Below, one piece after another: positions 55,560 to 64,000 of a stretch of 64,000 bases of DNA. The translations under genes and the position numbers were made by a program. A model generated the notes under the pieces. That model was not told where the DNA came from, searched no databases, and saw only the letters and a program-made list of their open reading frames with translations. The DNA comes from Candidatus Limnocylindrales bacterium (GTDB taxonomy: Bacteria; Desulfobacterota; Binatia; UBA1149; CAITLU01), in the NCBI GenBank assembly GCA_035626395.1, contig DASPNR010000031.1:372001-436000 (forward strand), read 5' to 3'. Positions within the stretch are counted from its first letter, which is position 1, and each line of letters starts with the position of its first letter.

Positions 55560-56636
55560 CTAGTTGCAGACGCACTCGCCGAAAATTCCGCCCGAGCAGG
55601 TGGCGATGCCCGTGCCGCATTCTCCTTCGCACGACTGCGTGACGTTCTCGTCGACGGCGCCGTCGCAGTCGTCGTCGGCGTTGTTGCAGCTCTCGGCGGC
55701 CGGCGAGCCAGGCTGACACACCGTCGGCTCGCCGTCGGTGCAGGCCGAAACGCTGCGGAAGCAGGCGCCGACGCCGCAGGTGACGGTGCCGAGGTCCTCG
55801 TCGACCTCGGTGTCGCAGTCGTCGTCGACGCCGTTGCAGGTCTCCTCCTGCGGCGCCCGCCCGACGCACTCGCCGAAGATGCCCGCGCTGCAGGTCGCAG
55901 TTCCCGGGCCGCAATCGGACGCGCACGACTGCGTGACGTTCTCGTCGACCGCGCCGTCGCAGTCGTCGTCGGCGTTGTTGCAGCTCTCGGCGGCCGGCGA
56001 GCCAGGTTGACACACCGTCGGCTCGCCGTCGGTGCAGGCCGAAACGCTGCGGAAGCAGGCGCCGACGCCGCAGGTGACGGTGCCGAGGTCCTCGTCGACC
56101 TCGGTGTCGCAGTCGTCGTCGACGCCGTTGCAGGTTTCGGGCTGCCCGCAAAGAGTCGTTGTCGGCGCCTGCACCGTCGTGGTCGTCGCGCTCAGGGTCG
56201 TGGTGGTGGTGCTGCTGGAGGGAGGAACGCCGGCGATGGCAGGTGCGCACAGCAGCGATGGCTTGAACTTGGAGAGCTGATGGCTGCCGAACTGGTCGCT
56301 GAAGGTTGCGGGCGGCAGCTCCTCGGCAGGGCATCGCACCGTGTAGCAGATGGTCTGCGATGCTTCGCCGCCTGCGATGGCAAGAGGCCTGCCCCCGCTG
56401 AGCTCGACGATGCTCTTGCGAACGGGCAGGCAGACGTGCTTGGCCTTGGGCTTGAGCGTGCACCCTTGCAGCCCGTACTCGCTGCGCAGAGCGTCGAGAT
56501 TGACCTGCGCCGCCTCGAAAGCCTTGTCGGTCTTGATCTTGTAGCAGAGCTGATGGTCGTAAGCGGGAGCTGCGGATGCAGACGCTGCCACCGCTGCCGC
56601 ACAAAGCACGTAGACGAGGCCTATCAGTGTTCGCAC
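55560..56636 (-). CDS. secreted MopE-like metal-binding-repeat protein
   Basis: The 358-residue protein starts at GTG 56636 behind GGAGGTG and has a signal peptide ending ASASAA. An N-terminal domain (about 24-135) with HQLCYKIKTDKAFEAAQVNL recalls Binatota/deltaproteobacterial secreted domains. A linker STTTTTLSATTTTVQAPTTT follows. Then come alternating MopE-type motifs, ETCNGVDDDCDTEVDEDLG and ESCNNADDDCDGAVDENVT, each repeated twice with Cys-rich spacers. These Asp-rich loops are typical putative Ca2+-binding repeats. A 98-residue unit is duplicated almost exactly (see the DNA repeats). Function unknown. Confidence 0.82.
   Translation of the reverse strand: MRTLIGLVYVLCAAAVAASASAAPAYDHQLCYKIKTDKAFEAAQVNLDALRSEYGLQGCTLKPKAKHVCLPVRKSIVELSGGRPLAIAGGEASQTICYTVRCPAEELPPATFSDQFGSHQLSKFKPSLLCAPAIAGVPPSSSTTTTTLSATTTTVQAPTTTLCGQPETCNGVDDDCDTEVDEDLGTVTCGVGACFRSVSACTDGEPTVCQPGSPAAESCNNADDDCDGAVDENVTQSCASDCGPGTATCSAGIFGECVGRAPQEETCNGVDDDCDTEVDEDLGTVTCGVGACFRSVSACTDGEPTVCQPGSPAAESCNNADDDCDGAVDENVTQSCEGECGTGIATCSGGIFGECVCN
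55630..55841. repeat. 212-bp long direct repeat, copy 1
   Basis: Bases 55630-55841 match 55924-56135 with about two differences, an offset of 294 bases that keeps the reading frame (98 codons). It lies inside the MopE-like gene and encodes one pair of Asp-rich motifs. Confidence 0.85.
55924..56135. repeat. 212-bp long direct repeat, copy 2
   Basis: Near-identical partner of 55630-55841. Such high identity even at third codon positions points to a recent duplication or ongoing gene conversion. Confidence 0.85.
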
Positions 56637-56701
56637 GGCGACACCTCCTGCGATTGGCTTCTACACCGCAGGCGCACGCGATGTCCACTGGTGCGTGGGT
56701 A

Positions 56702-57493
56702 TCAGCTCATCTCGCGGCTGAAGCGGATGGTGCCTTTCTCCATCCCGTCGGTGACGATCGAGAGTCCGCCGCTGCGGATCATCCACTCCAGACGGTGGTC
56801 GCGGTACTCGCGCACGAAGACACCGGGGGCCAGGACACGGGCAAGGTCCGGAATGCCCGCCATCGACGCCGTCGCCTCCTGCGTCGTCTGTGCCACCGAC
56901 GGCCGCGCGTTGACGCGCTCCTGCCAGCTCGCCAGTGCGCTGCCTGCGCGCGGCCCGTTGCCGAAGGCGGCGGCGCCGTTGACGTACGGGATCACGCTGA
57001 GGTCGGCCCAGCCGAAGGCGGCGCCGTTCATCCATTCGCGACCGCCGAGATGACGCTCCAGCCAGGCGTTGAGGCCCGTGGCCTGCCGCGCCGCTTCGCC
57101 GAGCAGCTTGTCGGCGAGGTCGCCGGTGGCGCGCTTGAAGACGAGAATCTCCATGGCGCCCCAGTTGATCGCGTCGTAGTGCGTGTCGCAGACGTCTTCG
57201 AGAATGCGAGCGCGCGCGCGCTCGGCGGGCAAAGGCGGGAGCAGGGGAGGCGACGGCCAGCGGTCCTCGATGTACTCGAGGATGACGGTCGAGTCGTAGA
57301 CGCAGGTCTCGCCGTCCACGAGCGCGGGAACTTCGGCGCGGGGATTGAGGCGCAGGAAGTCGGCCATGACGTCGTCGCGCCCGCTTCCGATCACGTCGGG
57401 TGTGACGAGCGCGAAGTCGACGGCTTTTTCGCGCAACGCGATCTTGCACTTCTGCGCATACGGCGAAAGGGGATGCTCGTAGAGCGTGATCAC
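56702..57493 (-). CDS. glutathione S-transferase family protein
   Basis: The 263-residue protein starts at GTG 57493 in GTGA overlap with the upstream ABA4-like gene. The thioredoxin-like N-terminal domain reads ITLYEHPLSPYAQKCKIALR (Ser/Cys active-site region), VPALVDGETCVYDSTVILEY (cis-Pro and glutathione-binding Ser). The all-helical domain follows, with GGREWMNGAAFGWADLSVIP. The tail beyond residue about 215 is longer than in most GSTs. It could conjugate or reduce an electrophile; the exact class is uncertain. Confidence 0.88.
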   Translation of the reverse strand: MITLYEHPLSPYAQKCKIALREKAVDFALVTPDVIGSGRDDVMADFLRLNPRAEVPALVDGETCVYDSTVILEYIEDRWPSPPLLPPLPAERARARILEDVCDTHYDAINWGAMEILVFKRATGDLADKLLGEAARQATGLNAWLERHLGGREWMNGAAFGWADLSVIPYVNGAAAFGNGPRAGSALASWQERVNARPSVAQTTQEATASMAGIPDLARVLAPGVFVREYRDHRLEWMIRSGGLSIVTDGMEKGTIRFSREMS

Positions 57494-57948
57494 AGGTCGG
57501 CTTCTCCTTCTTCGAGCAGCGCCTCTCGCTCGAGCAGCAGGCGGACCAGGAGGTACAGCATCAGGCCGACGGGCCCTGCAATCAGCGTGAGCAGCAGGCA
57601 CGGCGCGAGCCAGACGCGGCGGATCCCGCGACGAACGGCATCGCGCGCCTCCCACGCCCCGATGAACAGATCGAAAACGAGGTAGTGGACCCACCCCGCC
57701 AGCGCCAGGCGCGGGCTGTCGAAGAAGCGCAGCACGCCCTCGAGCGTGAAGAAGCCCGCGCCTTCGGGCACGTCGGTGCCGCTGACCATCAGGAACAGGT
57801 AGACGGCGCCGAGCAGGATCGGGATGAACACCGAGTGAACGATCCAGTGCGTCAGGCGCGTTCCGGGGTAGACGAGCAGCATGCCCCAGGCTGGAAGCAC
57901 GCCGTAGTTGCAGAACAGGAAGAGGCGCTCGAGCTCGGGCTGCGTCAT
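57490..57948 (-). CDS. ABA4-like (DUF4281) integral membrane protein
   Basis: The 152-residue protein has four predicted helices. It holds the family pattern FCNYGVLPAWGMLLVYPG, HYLVFDLFIGAWEARDA and LAPCLLLTLIAGPVGLMLYL. In plants ABA4 is needed for neoxanthin formation; bacterial members have no proven reaction. It is translationally coupled to a GST and lies 18 bases after a Bcp peroxiredoxin gene. Because a carotenoid oxygenase is encoded five kilobases away, a link to carotenoid metabolism is possible. Confidence 0.83.
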   Translation of the reverse strand: MTQPELERLFLFCNYGVLPAWGMLLVYPGTRLTHWIVHSVFIPILLGAVYLFLMVSGTDVPEGAGFFTLEGVLRFFDSPRLALAGWVHYLVFDLFIGAWEARDAVRRGIRRVWLAPCLLLTLIAGPVGLMLYLLVRLLLEREALLEEGEADL

Positions 57949-57966
57949 CGCTCTGCGCGCCGCGTC

Positions 57967-58434
57967 TCAGCTGGCTGAGGCCAGCTTGCGCACGACCTCG
58001 AGCGCTTCCTCGACGTGACGCGTGGCCTGGAGCTGCGAGTTGAAGACGTGGCGTACCACGCCCTGCTTGTCGATGACGTAGGTGACGCGGCCGGGAAGGA
58101 TCCACATCGTGCTCGGCACGCCGTACCGCTTGCGCACGACGTTGCCGGCATCGGCGAGCAGCGTAAAGGGCAGGTTGTGGTGCTTGGCGAACGATTCGTG
58201 GGCCGCGACCGAGTCGCCGCTGATGCCGAGGACTTCGGCCCCTGCATCGCCGAAGTCCTGGTAGGAGTCGCGAAAGCTGCACGCCTCTTTGGTGCAGCCG
58301 GGCGTCTCATCCTTGGGATAGAAGTAGAGCACGACGGCCTTCCTGCCGCGGAAATCGCTCAGGCCCACTTCGCGGCCGTTCTGGTCGCGCAGGCGAAAAT
58401 CCGGCGCCTCGTCGCCGACGTTGATGGTGCTCAC
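57967..58434 (-). CDS. bcp: thioredoxin-dependent peroxiredoxin (Bcp type)
   Basis: The 155-residue protein starts at GTG 58434. It has the peroxidatic C47 and resolving C52 in [16 protein letters not shown], and [20 protein letters not shown]. The pair spaced five apart is typical of alpha-type Bcp. It should reduce hydrogen and alkyl peroxides using thioredoxin in the cytoplasm. The next minus-strand genes (ABA4-like, GST) form an apparent operon. Confidence 0.94.
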   Translation of the reverse strand: MSTINVGDEAPDFRLRDQNGREVGLSDFRGRKAVVLYFYPKDETPGCTKEACSFRDSYQDFGDAGAEVLGISGDSVAAHESFAKHHNLPFTLLADAGNVVRKRYGVPSTMWILPGRVTYVIDKQGVVRHVFNSQLQATRHVEEALEVVRKLASAS

Positions 58435-58444
58435 GCTCGTTCCC

Positions 58445-59059
58445 TCACCTGGTTGCGGTTCCCCAATAGTTGAAGGTCATCGGGCGCGGGCCCGGCAGGT
58501 ACATCGTCTCGAGGCTGGCGACGTGAAAGCCCGCGTCCTGCACGATTCTCGGCACGTCCCGGTTGAGACGGCAGCCGCCGGAGATGCGTCCCCACAGCGG
58601 ATTGAGCCTGTCCTGCCATTTGCGCACGGACTCGTCGGGAGCGCGGCCGTGCTCGCAGAAGAACATCTGTCCGCCGCTGCGAAGCACGCGCCGCATCTCG
58701 AGCAGCGCCGAGTGCACGTCGGGAATGGTGCACATCGTGTAGGTGATGACGATGCTGTCGACGCTGGCATCCTCCAGCGGAATCTTCTCGCCCGACAGCG
58801 GCAGCCACTCGACGTCGAGGCCCGTCTCCTGCGCACGCCTGCGCGCGATCCTGCCCAGCTCCGGGGACGGGTCCAGCCCGATCAGCTTCTGCAGCCGGCT
58901 CTTGTCGTAGAAGGAGAGGTTGAGGCCCGAACCGATGCCGACTTCGAGCACGCGCCCGTGCGCCAGGGGCACGATCTTGCCGCGCTGGCGCATGATGCAC
59001 TTGTCGCGCATCGCGTAATCGAGAAGGTGCGGCAGCACGTAGCGCGCATACAGACCCAT
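58445..59059 (-). CDS. class I SAM-dependent methyltransferase (UbiE-like)
   Basis: The 204-residue protein has the SAM-binding loop [16 protein letters not shown] (about 37-52), [10 protein letters not shown] after strand 2 and [20 protein letters not shown], as in UbiE and phospholipid N-methyltransferase relatives. [20 protein letters not shown] is the usual post-motif. The substrate may be a quinone or a lipid. It is eleven bases upstream of bcp on the same strand and divergent from the dioxygenase gene. Confidence 0.87.
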   Translation of the reverse strand: MGLYARYVLPHLLDYAMRDKCIMRQRGKIVPLAHGRVLEVGIGSGLNLSFYDKSRLQKLIGLDPSPELGRIARRRAQETGLDVEWLPLSGEKIPLEDASVDSIVITYTMCTIPDVHSALLEMRRVLRSGGQMFFCEHGRAPDESVRKWQDRLNPLWGRISGGCRLNRDVPRIVQDAGFHVASLETMYLPGPRPMTFNYWGTATR

Positions 59060-59238
59060 CGAGGGCTATGTATGCCGGACCGATGCGGGCGAGCAAACCT
59101 CGTCAGGCCGGTCGCGACGCCAATGCCTGCATCGCCAGAGGGCGGCGTGGTCACCGCGCGGAATGCTTCGGTTCCATCGCGCCCGCGCTTGCTGCCGGGC
59201 CGGGGCCGCGGCAAGTCTTGGCGCAGGAGGTGCCCGCC

Positions 59239-60105
59239 ATGGCCATCCCACGGTTCTCTCGTGACGTTGCCCCGGCCGCCGTCGTCGATGCGCTGAAAGA
59301 GCAGGGCTGCGCGGTGGTCGAACGGCTCATCGATGCCTCGATGACGGCGCGCGTGTTGGACGAGCTGGCGCCATTCATCGAGGCCACGGCGCCCGGGACC
59401 GACGATTTCGCCGGTCACAACACGCGCCGCACCGGCGGCCTGATCGCGCGCTCCGCCGCCTGTCGCGAGCTCGTCCTGCATCCGGTCGTTCGCGAGGTGG
59501 TCGGCGGGCTGTTGGCGGACGCGACCAGCTATCAGCTTCACCTGACGCAGATGATCGCCATCGGTCCAGGCGAGGGCGGCCAGCAGATCCATCGCGACCA
59601 GTGGGCGTTCGACTTCTTTCCGTTTCCCCGCGGCTACGAGGTCCAGTGCAACACGATCTGGGCGATGTGCGATTTCACGGACGCCAACGGCGCCACGCGC
59701 ATCATCCCCGGCAGCAACAAACGCGAAGACCGGCTCCAGTTCGGCTACGAGGACACCGAGCCGGCGGAGATGCCCGCCGGCTCGGTGCTGCTGTACACGG
59801 GATCGGTCTATCACGGCGGCGGCGCCAACCGCTCGCAGTCCGTGCGCTACGGCCTCAACATCACCTACGCGCGAAGCTGGCTGCGCCAGGAGGAGAACCA
59901 GTACCTGGCCGTGCCGCACGACATCGCGCGAACGCTTCCCGACGATCTCCTGCGTCTCATGGGCTATCAGCGCGGTGCCTACGCGCTCGGCTACGTCGAC
60001 GACCTGCGCGACCCTCTCGATGTTCTCAAGGGGCCCGGCCACGGCATGGACACGCGCCTCGGCGACCTCGGCAATGCACGCGACCTCCTGCGGCGACCCG
60101 GCTGA
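59239..60105 (+). CDS. phytanoyl-CoA dioxygenase-family (PhyH) protein
   Basis: The 288-residue protein starts at ATG 59239 behind CAGGAGG. Iron ligands are in QQIHRDQWAFDFF (His and Asp) and SVYHGGGANRSQSVRYGLNI (distal His and 2-oxoglutarate-binding Arg). IPGSNKREDRL is the expected strand in between. PhyH enzymes hydroxylate CoA esters or small metabolites with 2-oxoglutarate. No partner gene names its substrate. A bidirectional terminator follows. Confidence 0.88.
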   Translation: MAIPRFSRDVAPAAVVDALKEQGCAVVERLIDASMTARVLDELAPFIEATAPGTDDFAGHNTRRTGGLIARSAACRELVLHPVVREVVGGLLADATSYQLHLTQMIAIGPGEGGQQIHRDQWAFDFFPFPRGYEVQCNTIWAMCDFTDANGATRIIPGSNKREDRLQFGYEDTEPAEMPAGSVLLYTGSVYHGGGANRSQSVRYGLNITYARSWLRQEENQYLAVPHDIARTLPDDLLRLMGYQRGAYALGYVDDLRDPLDVLKGPGHGMDTRLGDLGNARDLLRRPG

Positions 60106-60112
60106 AACGAGA

Positions 60113-60142
60113 AGAGGGAATGGCGAGCACGCCATTCCCTCT
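60113..60142. terminator. bidirectional terminator between convergent genes
   Basis: A 12-bp perfect stem (60113-60124 with 60131-60142) and a six-base loop GAGCAC lie between the stops of the PhyH-type gene and the penicillin-acylase-type gene. On the plus strand CCTTCG follows; on the minus strand CTCGTTTC. T tracts are weak but the position fits. Confidence 0.65.
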
Positions 60143-60171
60143 CCTTCGCATCAGGCAAATGGTGCCCGGCG

Positions 60172-62808
60172 TCAGCGCTTCCGTTCCACCTGCACGACCT
60201 GCTGGAAGGTAGGCCTGTTCACCCACGGCATCGGATCGACTTCGACCAGTCCGAAGGGACGGAAGTGGATCTCCTCGCTGGCCGGATCGACGCTCCAGTC
60301 GTTCGGATCCGACGACGAGAACTCCGTCGTCAGCTCCGACACCGCCGCCTGCAGGCTCGAGACGAGCGCGGCGCGGCAGCCGCTGGCCGTTCCGTCGGCG
60401 CAGCGCAGCACCTGATACGGGCCGGTGACCGGTTCGCCCGCGGCCATCCGCATCGTCTTGTCGATCAGGCCGTAGTAGCCGGACTGGTAGGCCGAGCCGA
60501 TGTCGCTCGGCTCGTCGTCGAAGCCGAGCGGGATGTCGCCGTAGTACGGCGCCAGCTGCGGCCCCACCACCGCATCGATCATCTCGGGGAACCAGGCGTC
60601 CATGATCGCCACGGCCGAGGTGTGGTCGTAGTCGCCGTTGTTGTCGCGGTCGCGACGCATCGCCCCCGCGGTGACCCAGTCGCCGAGGATGCCGAGGACC
60701 GTCTCCAGCCCGGGCTCGGTTCCGATCAGCTCGAGCGCCGTGGGCAGCAGCTCCTGTCCGCGCAGGTCGGTGTAGCCGGCATCGCCCATGATTCCGACCA
60801 TCTCGGGAACGCTGACCTGGCCGGCCTCGAGCGCATCCTTCAGCCGCACCTCGAGCATGTCGACGCGGTGAACGCTGCTGAAGGAATAGTTGGTGTCGGC
60901 CGCCTGCCAGCCGCGCGCCGGCTTGTTGTTCCACGAGGTGAAGTAGCCCTTGGCCGGATCGAGCTCGCTCGGATGCTCGTCGGCGGGCACCAGTCCCTGC
61001 CACTCCCATTCGCCCGTGCCCCAGGAAGGCATGGCAAGGTCGACGCCCGGCGCGCGCTTCGGCACCAGACCGGAGTGGTAGTAGAAGAGCTCCTCTTCGT
61101 TGACGTAGACCCAGTTGAAGCTGCCGGGAACCAGGCTGATGGCGCGCTCGAACGTGCGCGCCGTGGCGGTCTTCTTGTTGATGCGCTGGAACGCCAGAGC
61201 GTTCAGGCCTTCCTTGAAGAAGCTGGTGCGCTGCTTGACGAGCGCCACCGGCGCGCCGTCCACCGTCGCCCTCGCGAACACGAGGCCATGGATGGTGCGC
61301 TGTACGGTCGCCGCGACGTTGTGCGGGTGCGAATCGCAGTAGTCGGGATCGGACTGTCCGGGGCCGACGCACCAGGTATCGACGCGCTCGTACATCGGCA
61401 CGCACACGCCGTTGAACATGTATCCCTTCGACTCGATCGACACCGGCGTGACGCCGTCCGGCTCGCACAGCAGCTCGGCGCGCACGTCGGTGTTGTCGGA
61501 GCCGCCGGCGGTGGCGGTCCATGCGTAGTTGCGGCCGCGTCCGAGCACGACGTAGGGCGTGCCCAGGGGCGCGACGCCGCGCGTGTGGAAGCCGCCGCCG
61601 CTGGCGCTGAATTCGTAGAGCAGCTCCGGCACCAGGTAGGCCGCCTGCGGCCCGCCGACGAGAATGGGATGGTTGCCGACGGCCTTCTCGGCCGTGACCG
61701 CCAGGAAGTTGCTCATCGAGGGATGCGGGCCCTTGCGCTGCAGGAAGCGCGTGTCGATGAACGAGCTCTCCTGCGCCGGCATCGGGCCGGTGAACTGCAC
61801 GAACGGCTCCGAGATCAGCGAGCCCGGGTCGGGCATCGCCACCGCGTCCGCATCGACCGTGCCCTGCACGTGGTAGGGGAACGAAAGATCCGTCGTCGCC
61901 GACGACTCGGGCTCCTCGAGAGCGCGCAGGTCGTTCCACAGGGCGGTTCCCGTGGCCTCACCGAGATCGGTCTGCAGCTTCTGCAACAGCAATGCGTTTT
62001 CGTGCTCGCCGCCGCCGCCGGAGCCGAAAAGGTACTCGAGCAGCACCGCCACCGCCAGGATGTCGATCTTCTTGAACGGCTCGACCGGCGTGCGCTCCAG
62101 GCCGATGTACTCAACGGGCGCGCGTGCGAACGGGTTCTGGTTCACCCACGTGATGAACGCGTTGATGCCGGCGACGAAATTCTGGATGTCGCTGTCGGCG
62201 CGCTTGCCGAGGCCTCCCGACGAGGCAATCAGATCATCGTACTGCTGCTGCAGATCCTCGTCGTCGTAGCCGGCGAACGCGTAGATGCCCTCGTCCTGCG
62301 ACAGGATGAACGGATCGTTGCCCACGAACTCGGAGAGGCGGCCGCGTCCGGCGCGTCTGGCAAGGTCCATCGCGAACAGGCGGTCCCAGGCAGAGGCCAG
62401 GCCGATGCCGTACATGATGTCGGGACGGCGGCGCGCGGTGATGTGGGGAACTCCCCACTCGTCGCGAACGATCGTGACGCCGGGCCTTCCGCCTGCAGGG
62501 AACTGGCTATCGCTTCCGGTCTGCGCGATCGGAGCGTCCTTGAAGTAGTCGGCAAGGTCTTCGTCGACCAGCGTCATCGGCGCGTAGGTGAGCGCCGCGT
62601 AGAGCGGGCGCTGATCATCGACGTTGGGCGGCAGCTCGCCCGTGTCCAGATACGCCAGACCTTCGGCGGGCGTCAGGTAGCCGCGGTTGCCCGGCGGCAG
62701 GATGTTCATGAACAGTCCGGTGTCTTCCTGCGCGGCCGCGAGCGCGGGAGACAGAAATAGCGAGAGCGTGGCGGATGCCGCCACGAGCCGGCGCCGTAGG
62801 TGATGCAC
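60172..62808 (-). CDS. penicillin acylase-family hydrolase (Ntn hydrolase)
   Basis: The 878-residue protein starts at GTG 62808 behind GGGGAGGGG. A signal peptide ends near SPALAAAQ. The alpha part has VTIVRDEWGVPHITARRRPD and GLASAWDRLFAMDLARRAGR. The likely nucleophile is S366 in HPSMSNFLAVTAEKAVGNHP, which would become the N-terminal Ser of the beta chain after self-cleavage; the usual pattern is S-N-x-W-V/A-V. NDPILVGGPQ-like NHPILVGGPQ follows. Periplasmic. Substrate could be acyl-homoserine lactones, aculeacin-like lipopeptides or another amide; not determinable here. Confidence 0.88.
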   Translation of the reverse strand: MHHLRRRLVAASATLSLFLSPALAAAQEDTGLFMNILPPGNRGYLTPAEGLAYLDTGELPPNVDDQRPLYAALTYAPMTLVDEDLADYFKDAPIAQTGSDSQFPAGGRPGVTIVRDEWGVPHITARRRPDIMYGIGLASAWDRLFAMDLARRAGRGRLSEFVGNDPFILSQDEGIYAFAGYDDEDLQQQYDDLIASSGGLGKRADSDIQNFVAGINAFITWVNQNPFARAPVEYIGLERTPVEPFKKIDILAVAVLLEYLFGSGGGGEHENALLLQKLQTDLGEATGTALWNDLRALEEPESSATTDLSFPYHVQGTVDADAVAMPDPGSLISEPFVQFTGPMPAQESSFIDTRFLQRKGPHPSMSNFLAVTAEKAVGNHPILVGGPQAAYLVPELLYEFSASGGGFHTRGVAPLGTPYVVLGRGRNYAWTATAGGSDNTDVRAELLCEPDGVTPVSIESKGYMFNGVCVPMYERVDTWCVGPGQSDPDYCDSHPHNVAATVQRTIHGLVFARATVDGAPVALVKQRTSFFKEGLNALAFQRINKKTATARTFERAISLVPGSFNWVYVNEEELFYYHSGLVPKRAPGVDLAMPSWGTGEWEWQGLVPADEHPSELDPAKGYFTSWNNKPARGWQAADTNYSFSSVHRVDMLEVRLKDALEAGQVSVPEMVGIMGDAGYTDLRGQELLPTALELIGTEPGLETVLGILGDWVTAGAMRRDRDNNGDYDHTSAVAIMDAWFPEMIDAVVGPQLAPYYGDIPLGFDDEPSDIGSAYQSGYYGLIDKTMRMAAGEPVTGPYQVLRCADGTASGCRAALVSSLQAAVSELTTEFSSSDPNDWSVDPASEEIHFRPFGLVEVDPMPWVNRPTFQQVVQVERKR

Positions 62809-62942
62809 GATAGGAACCCCTCCCCGAAGAATGGCGCAGGCGATGCCGGCGCGGTGCCGGCCCCACGCCGACGCGTGCTTATACGCCGAGAAGGCGGCGC
62901 TTCACAACGAGAGGAATTTCCTCGATGGCGCTGTCGGTTGCG

Positions 62943-64000
62943 CTATTCGGGCATCCAGTTGCCGTGGAAGCCGAACGGCACGCGCTGGGGCAGCGCGATG
63001 CGAGCGACGGGCCTTCTGGCGAAGTCGCGGGCATCCAGGATGACCAGGTCGGAGCCGTTGCGGCCCTCGTCGTAGACGAAGGTCAGGATCCACCCTTCGT
63101 CATCGCCCTTGCAGGAAGGATCCGGCGCGAATACGCCCTCGCTCGGGTAGCAGCCCGGCCCGAAGTCGTGCTGCACGGAGCTGCCGGTCACCAGATCGTA
63201 CTTGAGCAGGGCGTTGGCGGACGATTCCACGGATGAGACATTGTGCACGGCATAGCCGTAGCGGCTGGCGATACCCGTGCGGCGGTCGTCGACGCGCGGG
63301 AATTCGATGGCGCGATCGTCGAGCGCGCTCTCGCGGCTGTGTCCGGTCGCCAGGTCCAGCTCCCATCGATGCAGGCTGGCCGTGTCGAAACGGCCCGAGT
63401 CCGCGCGCCAGAGCTCGGGGTAGCGCGCGACGTCCACGACCACACGGTCGCCTTCCTCGAACGCGTTCATCGGATGAAAGACGTAGCAGGGATCGACCTC
63501 GAACCAGCGCACCTGCGAGGCATTGCCGCCGCGGGGCATGACTCCGACGCGCGCGCCGTAGTCGTCGCTCCAGGTGTAGGGCATCGTGCCCTGCATCGCG
63601 CGCATCAGGTCGAACACGATCGGCAGGTCCATGAAGATCACGTGGCGTGCGGTGATGGCGAAGTCGTGCATCATCGTCGGCCCCGGGACGTCGATGTCCT
63701 CGCTCTGCACCAGGTTGCCCGCGGCATCGGCGCGGTGGTAGGTCAGGTACGGTGGAAAGAAGCCGTAATCGAAGAAGTGCAGCTCGCCGGTGACGGGGCA
63801 GATCTTCGGATGCGCCGTCATTCCCGTCTTCAGGCGGCCGCCGAAGTCGAAGACGCCCTTGCTTTCCAGCTCACGTGTCACTTCGAAAGGCAGCGTGGTC
63901 TCGGCCAGCGCCAGCATGCGGCCGGCGTGACGGACGATGTTCGTGTTGCTCGGGCCGGCGCTCAGATCGCGAACGCCGTCCGGGCTGACGACGCGCGCGC
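62943..64000 (-). CDS. carotenoid oxygenase (RPE65/CCD family), 5' end outside window
   Basis: The frame runs to the right edge; the upstream residues VSPDGVRDLSAGPSNTNIVR continue the family pattern, so the Met at 63917 is internal. The four Fe(II) His ligands can be placed: TAHPKICPVTGELH, PTMMHDFAITARHV, YVFHPMNAFEEGD and the final GFHGNWMPE. The EGD acidic second-shell region is intact. The enzyme cleaves carotenoids or stilbenoid/lignin-type double bonds with O2. At least 352 residues are present; about 100-150 are missing at the N-terminus. Confidence 0.9.
   Translation of the reverse strand, partial: ARVVSPDGVRDLSAGPSNTNIVRHAGRMLALAETTLPFEVTRELESKGVFDFGGRLKTGMTAHPKICPVTGELHFFDYGFFPPYLTYHRADAAGNLVQSEDIDVPGPTMMHDFAITARHVIFMDLPIVFDLMRAMQGTMPYTWSDDYGARVGVMPRGGNASQVRWFEVDPCYVFHPMNAFEEGDRVVVDVARYPELWRADSGRFDTASLHRWELDLATGHSRESALDDRAIEFPRVDDRRTGIASRYGYAVHNVSSVESSANALLKYDLVTGSSVQHDFGPGCYPSEGVFAPDPSCKGDDEGWILTFVYDEGRNGSDLVILDARDFARRPVARIALPQRVPFGFHGNWMPE

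Overview
This 64 kb, very GC-rich window has dense, short-spaced gene clusters on both strands and no rRNA, tRNA, CRISPR array, phage or intact insertion sequence that I could see. It looks like a chromosome segment of an aerobic, Gram-negative, deltaproteobacteria-like bacterium. Several secreted proteins carry Cys-rich repeats of the ECDDGN...GD.C type, poly-Thr linkers, and a beta-rich domain around W.Y...G..GV..I.L. I associate these with Candidatus Binatota (Binatia) and, for the Cys-rich repeats alone, with Myxococcota. That assignment rests on memory of the families, not on a search.

Layout. (1) 2-7645: a tightly overlapping plus-strand operon for an unidentified glycan: Gfo/Idh/MocA oxidoreductase (cut by the window edge), a GT4 and three CgeB-like glycosyltransferases, a 94-aa conserved small protein, a TIGR04290-like methyltransferase and a clan-A-type glycoside hydrolase. 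(2) 7858-11120: two overlapping di-heme oxidoreductases of the DUF1111/DHOR type. (3) 11198-20349: secreted and stand-alone genes: FG-GAP protein, Cys-rich secreted protein, deazaflavin-type nitroreductase, cytochrome P450, SRPBCC protein, subtilase and a DUF6600 protein. (4) 20391-23386: a Rieske oxygenase translationally coupled to a TetR regulator, divergent from a TauD-type dioxygenase, with twin palindromes between them. (5) 23453-28443: AraC regulator, Bax-inhibitor-like membrane protein, and a three-gene corrinoid/haem/siderophore-type ABC importer behind a structured leader with a terminator-like hairpin.

(6) 28525-39163: a complex I operon in the order nuoA-B-C-D-H-I-J-K-L-M-N, with no nuoE, nuoF or nuoG. 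NuoL carries a His/Ala/Gly-rich insert, and a repeat-bearing spacer separates nuoJ from nuoK. (7) 39192-42917: a Cys-rich lipoprotein and an 866-aa secreted metalloprotease with the same kind of repeats. (8) 42998-47662: a single-domain response regulator, a CoA transferase, NagB divergent from a PIG-L deacetylase plus lipoprotein, and a cyclophilin. (9) 47710-56636: a 1,484-aa Cys-rich/DUF11-like secreted protein, a lytic transglycosylase lipoprotein, an HSL-type hydrolase coupled to an acyl-CoA dehydrogenase, and a MopE-like repeat protein with a recent internal duplication. (10) 56702-64000: GST, ABA4-like membrane protein, Bcp peroxiredoxin and methyltransferase on the minus strand, a phytanoyl-CoA dioxygenase-like gene, a penicillin-acylase-family hydrolase and a carotenoid oxygenase cut by the right edge.

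Together the genes suggest an aerobic heterotroph with an unusual surface glycan, many oxygenases and lipid/aromatic-type catabolic genes, a large Cys-rich secretome, and a complex I lacking the NADH-input module at this locus.
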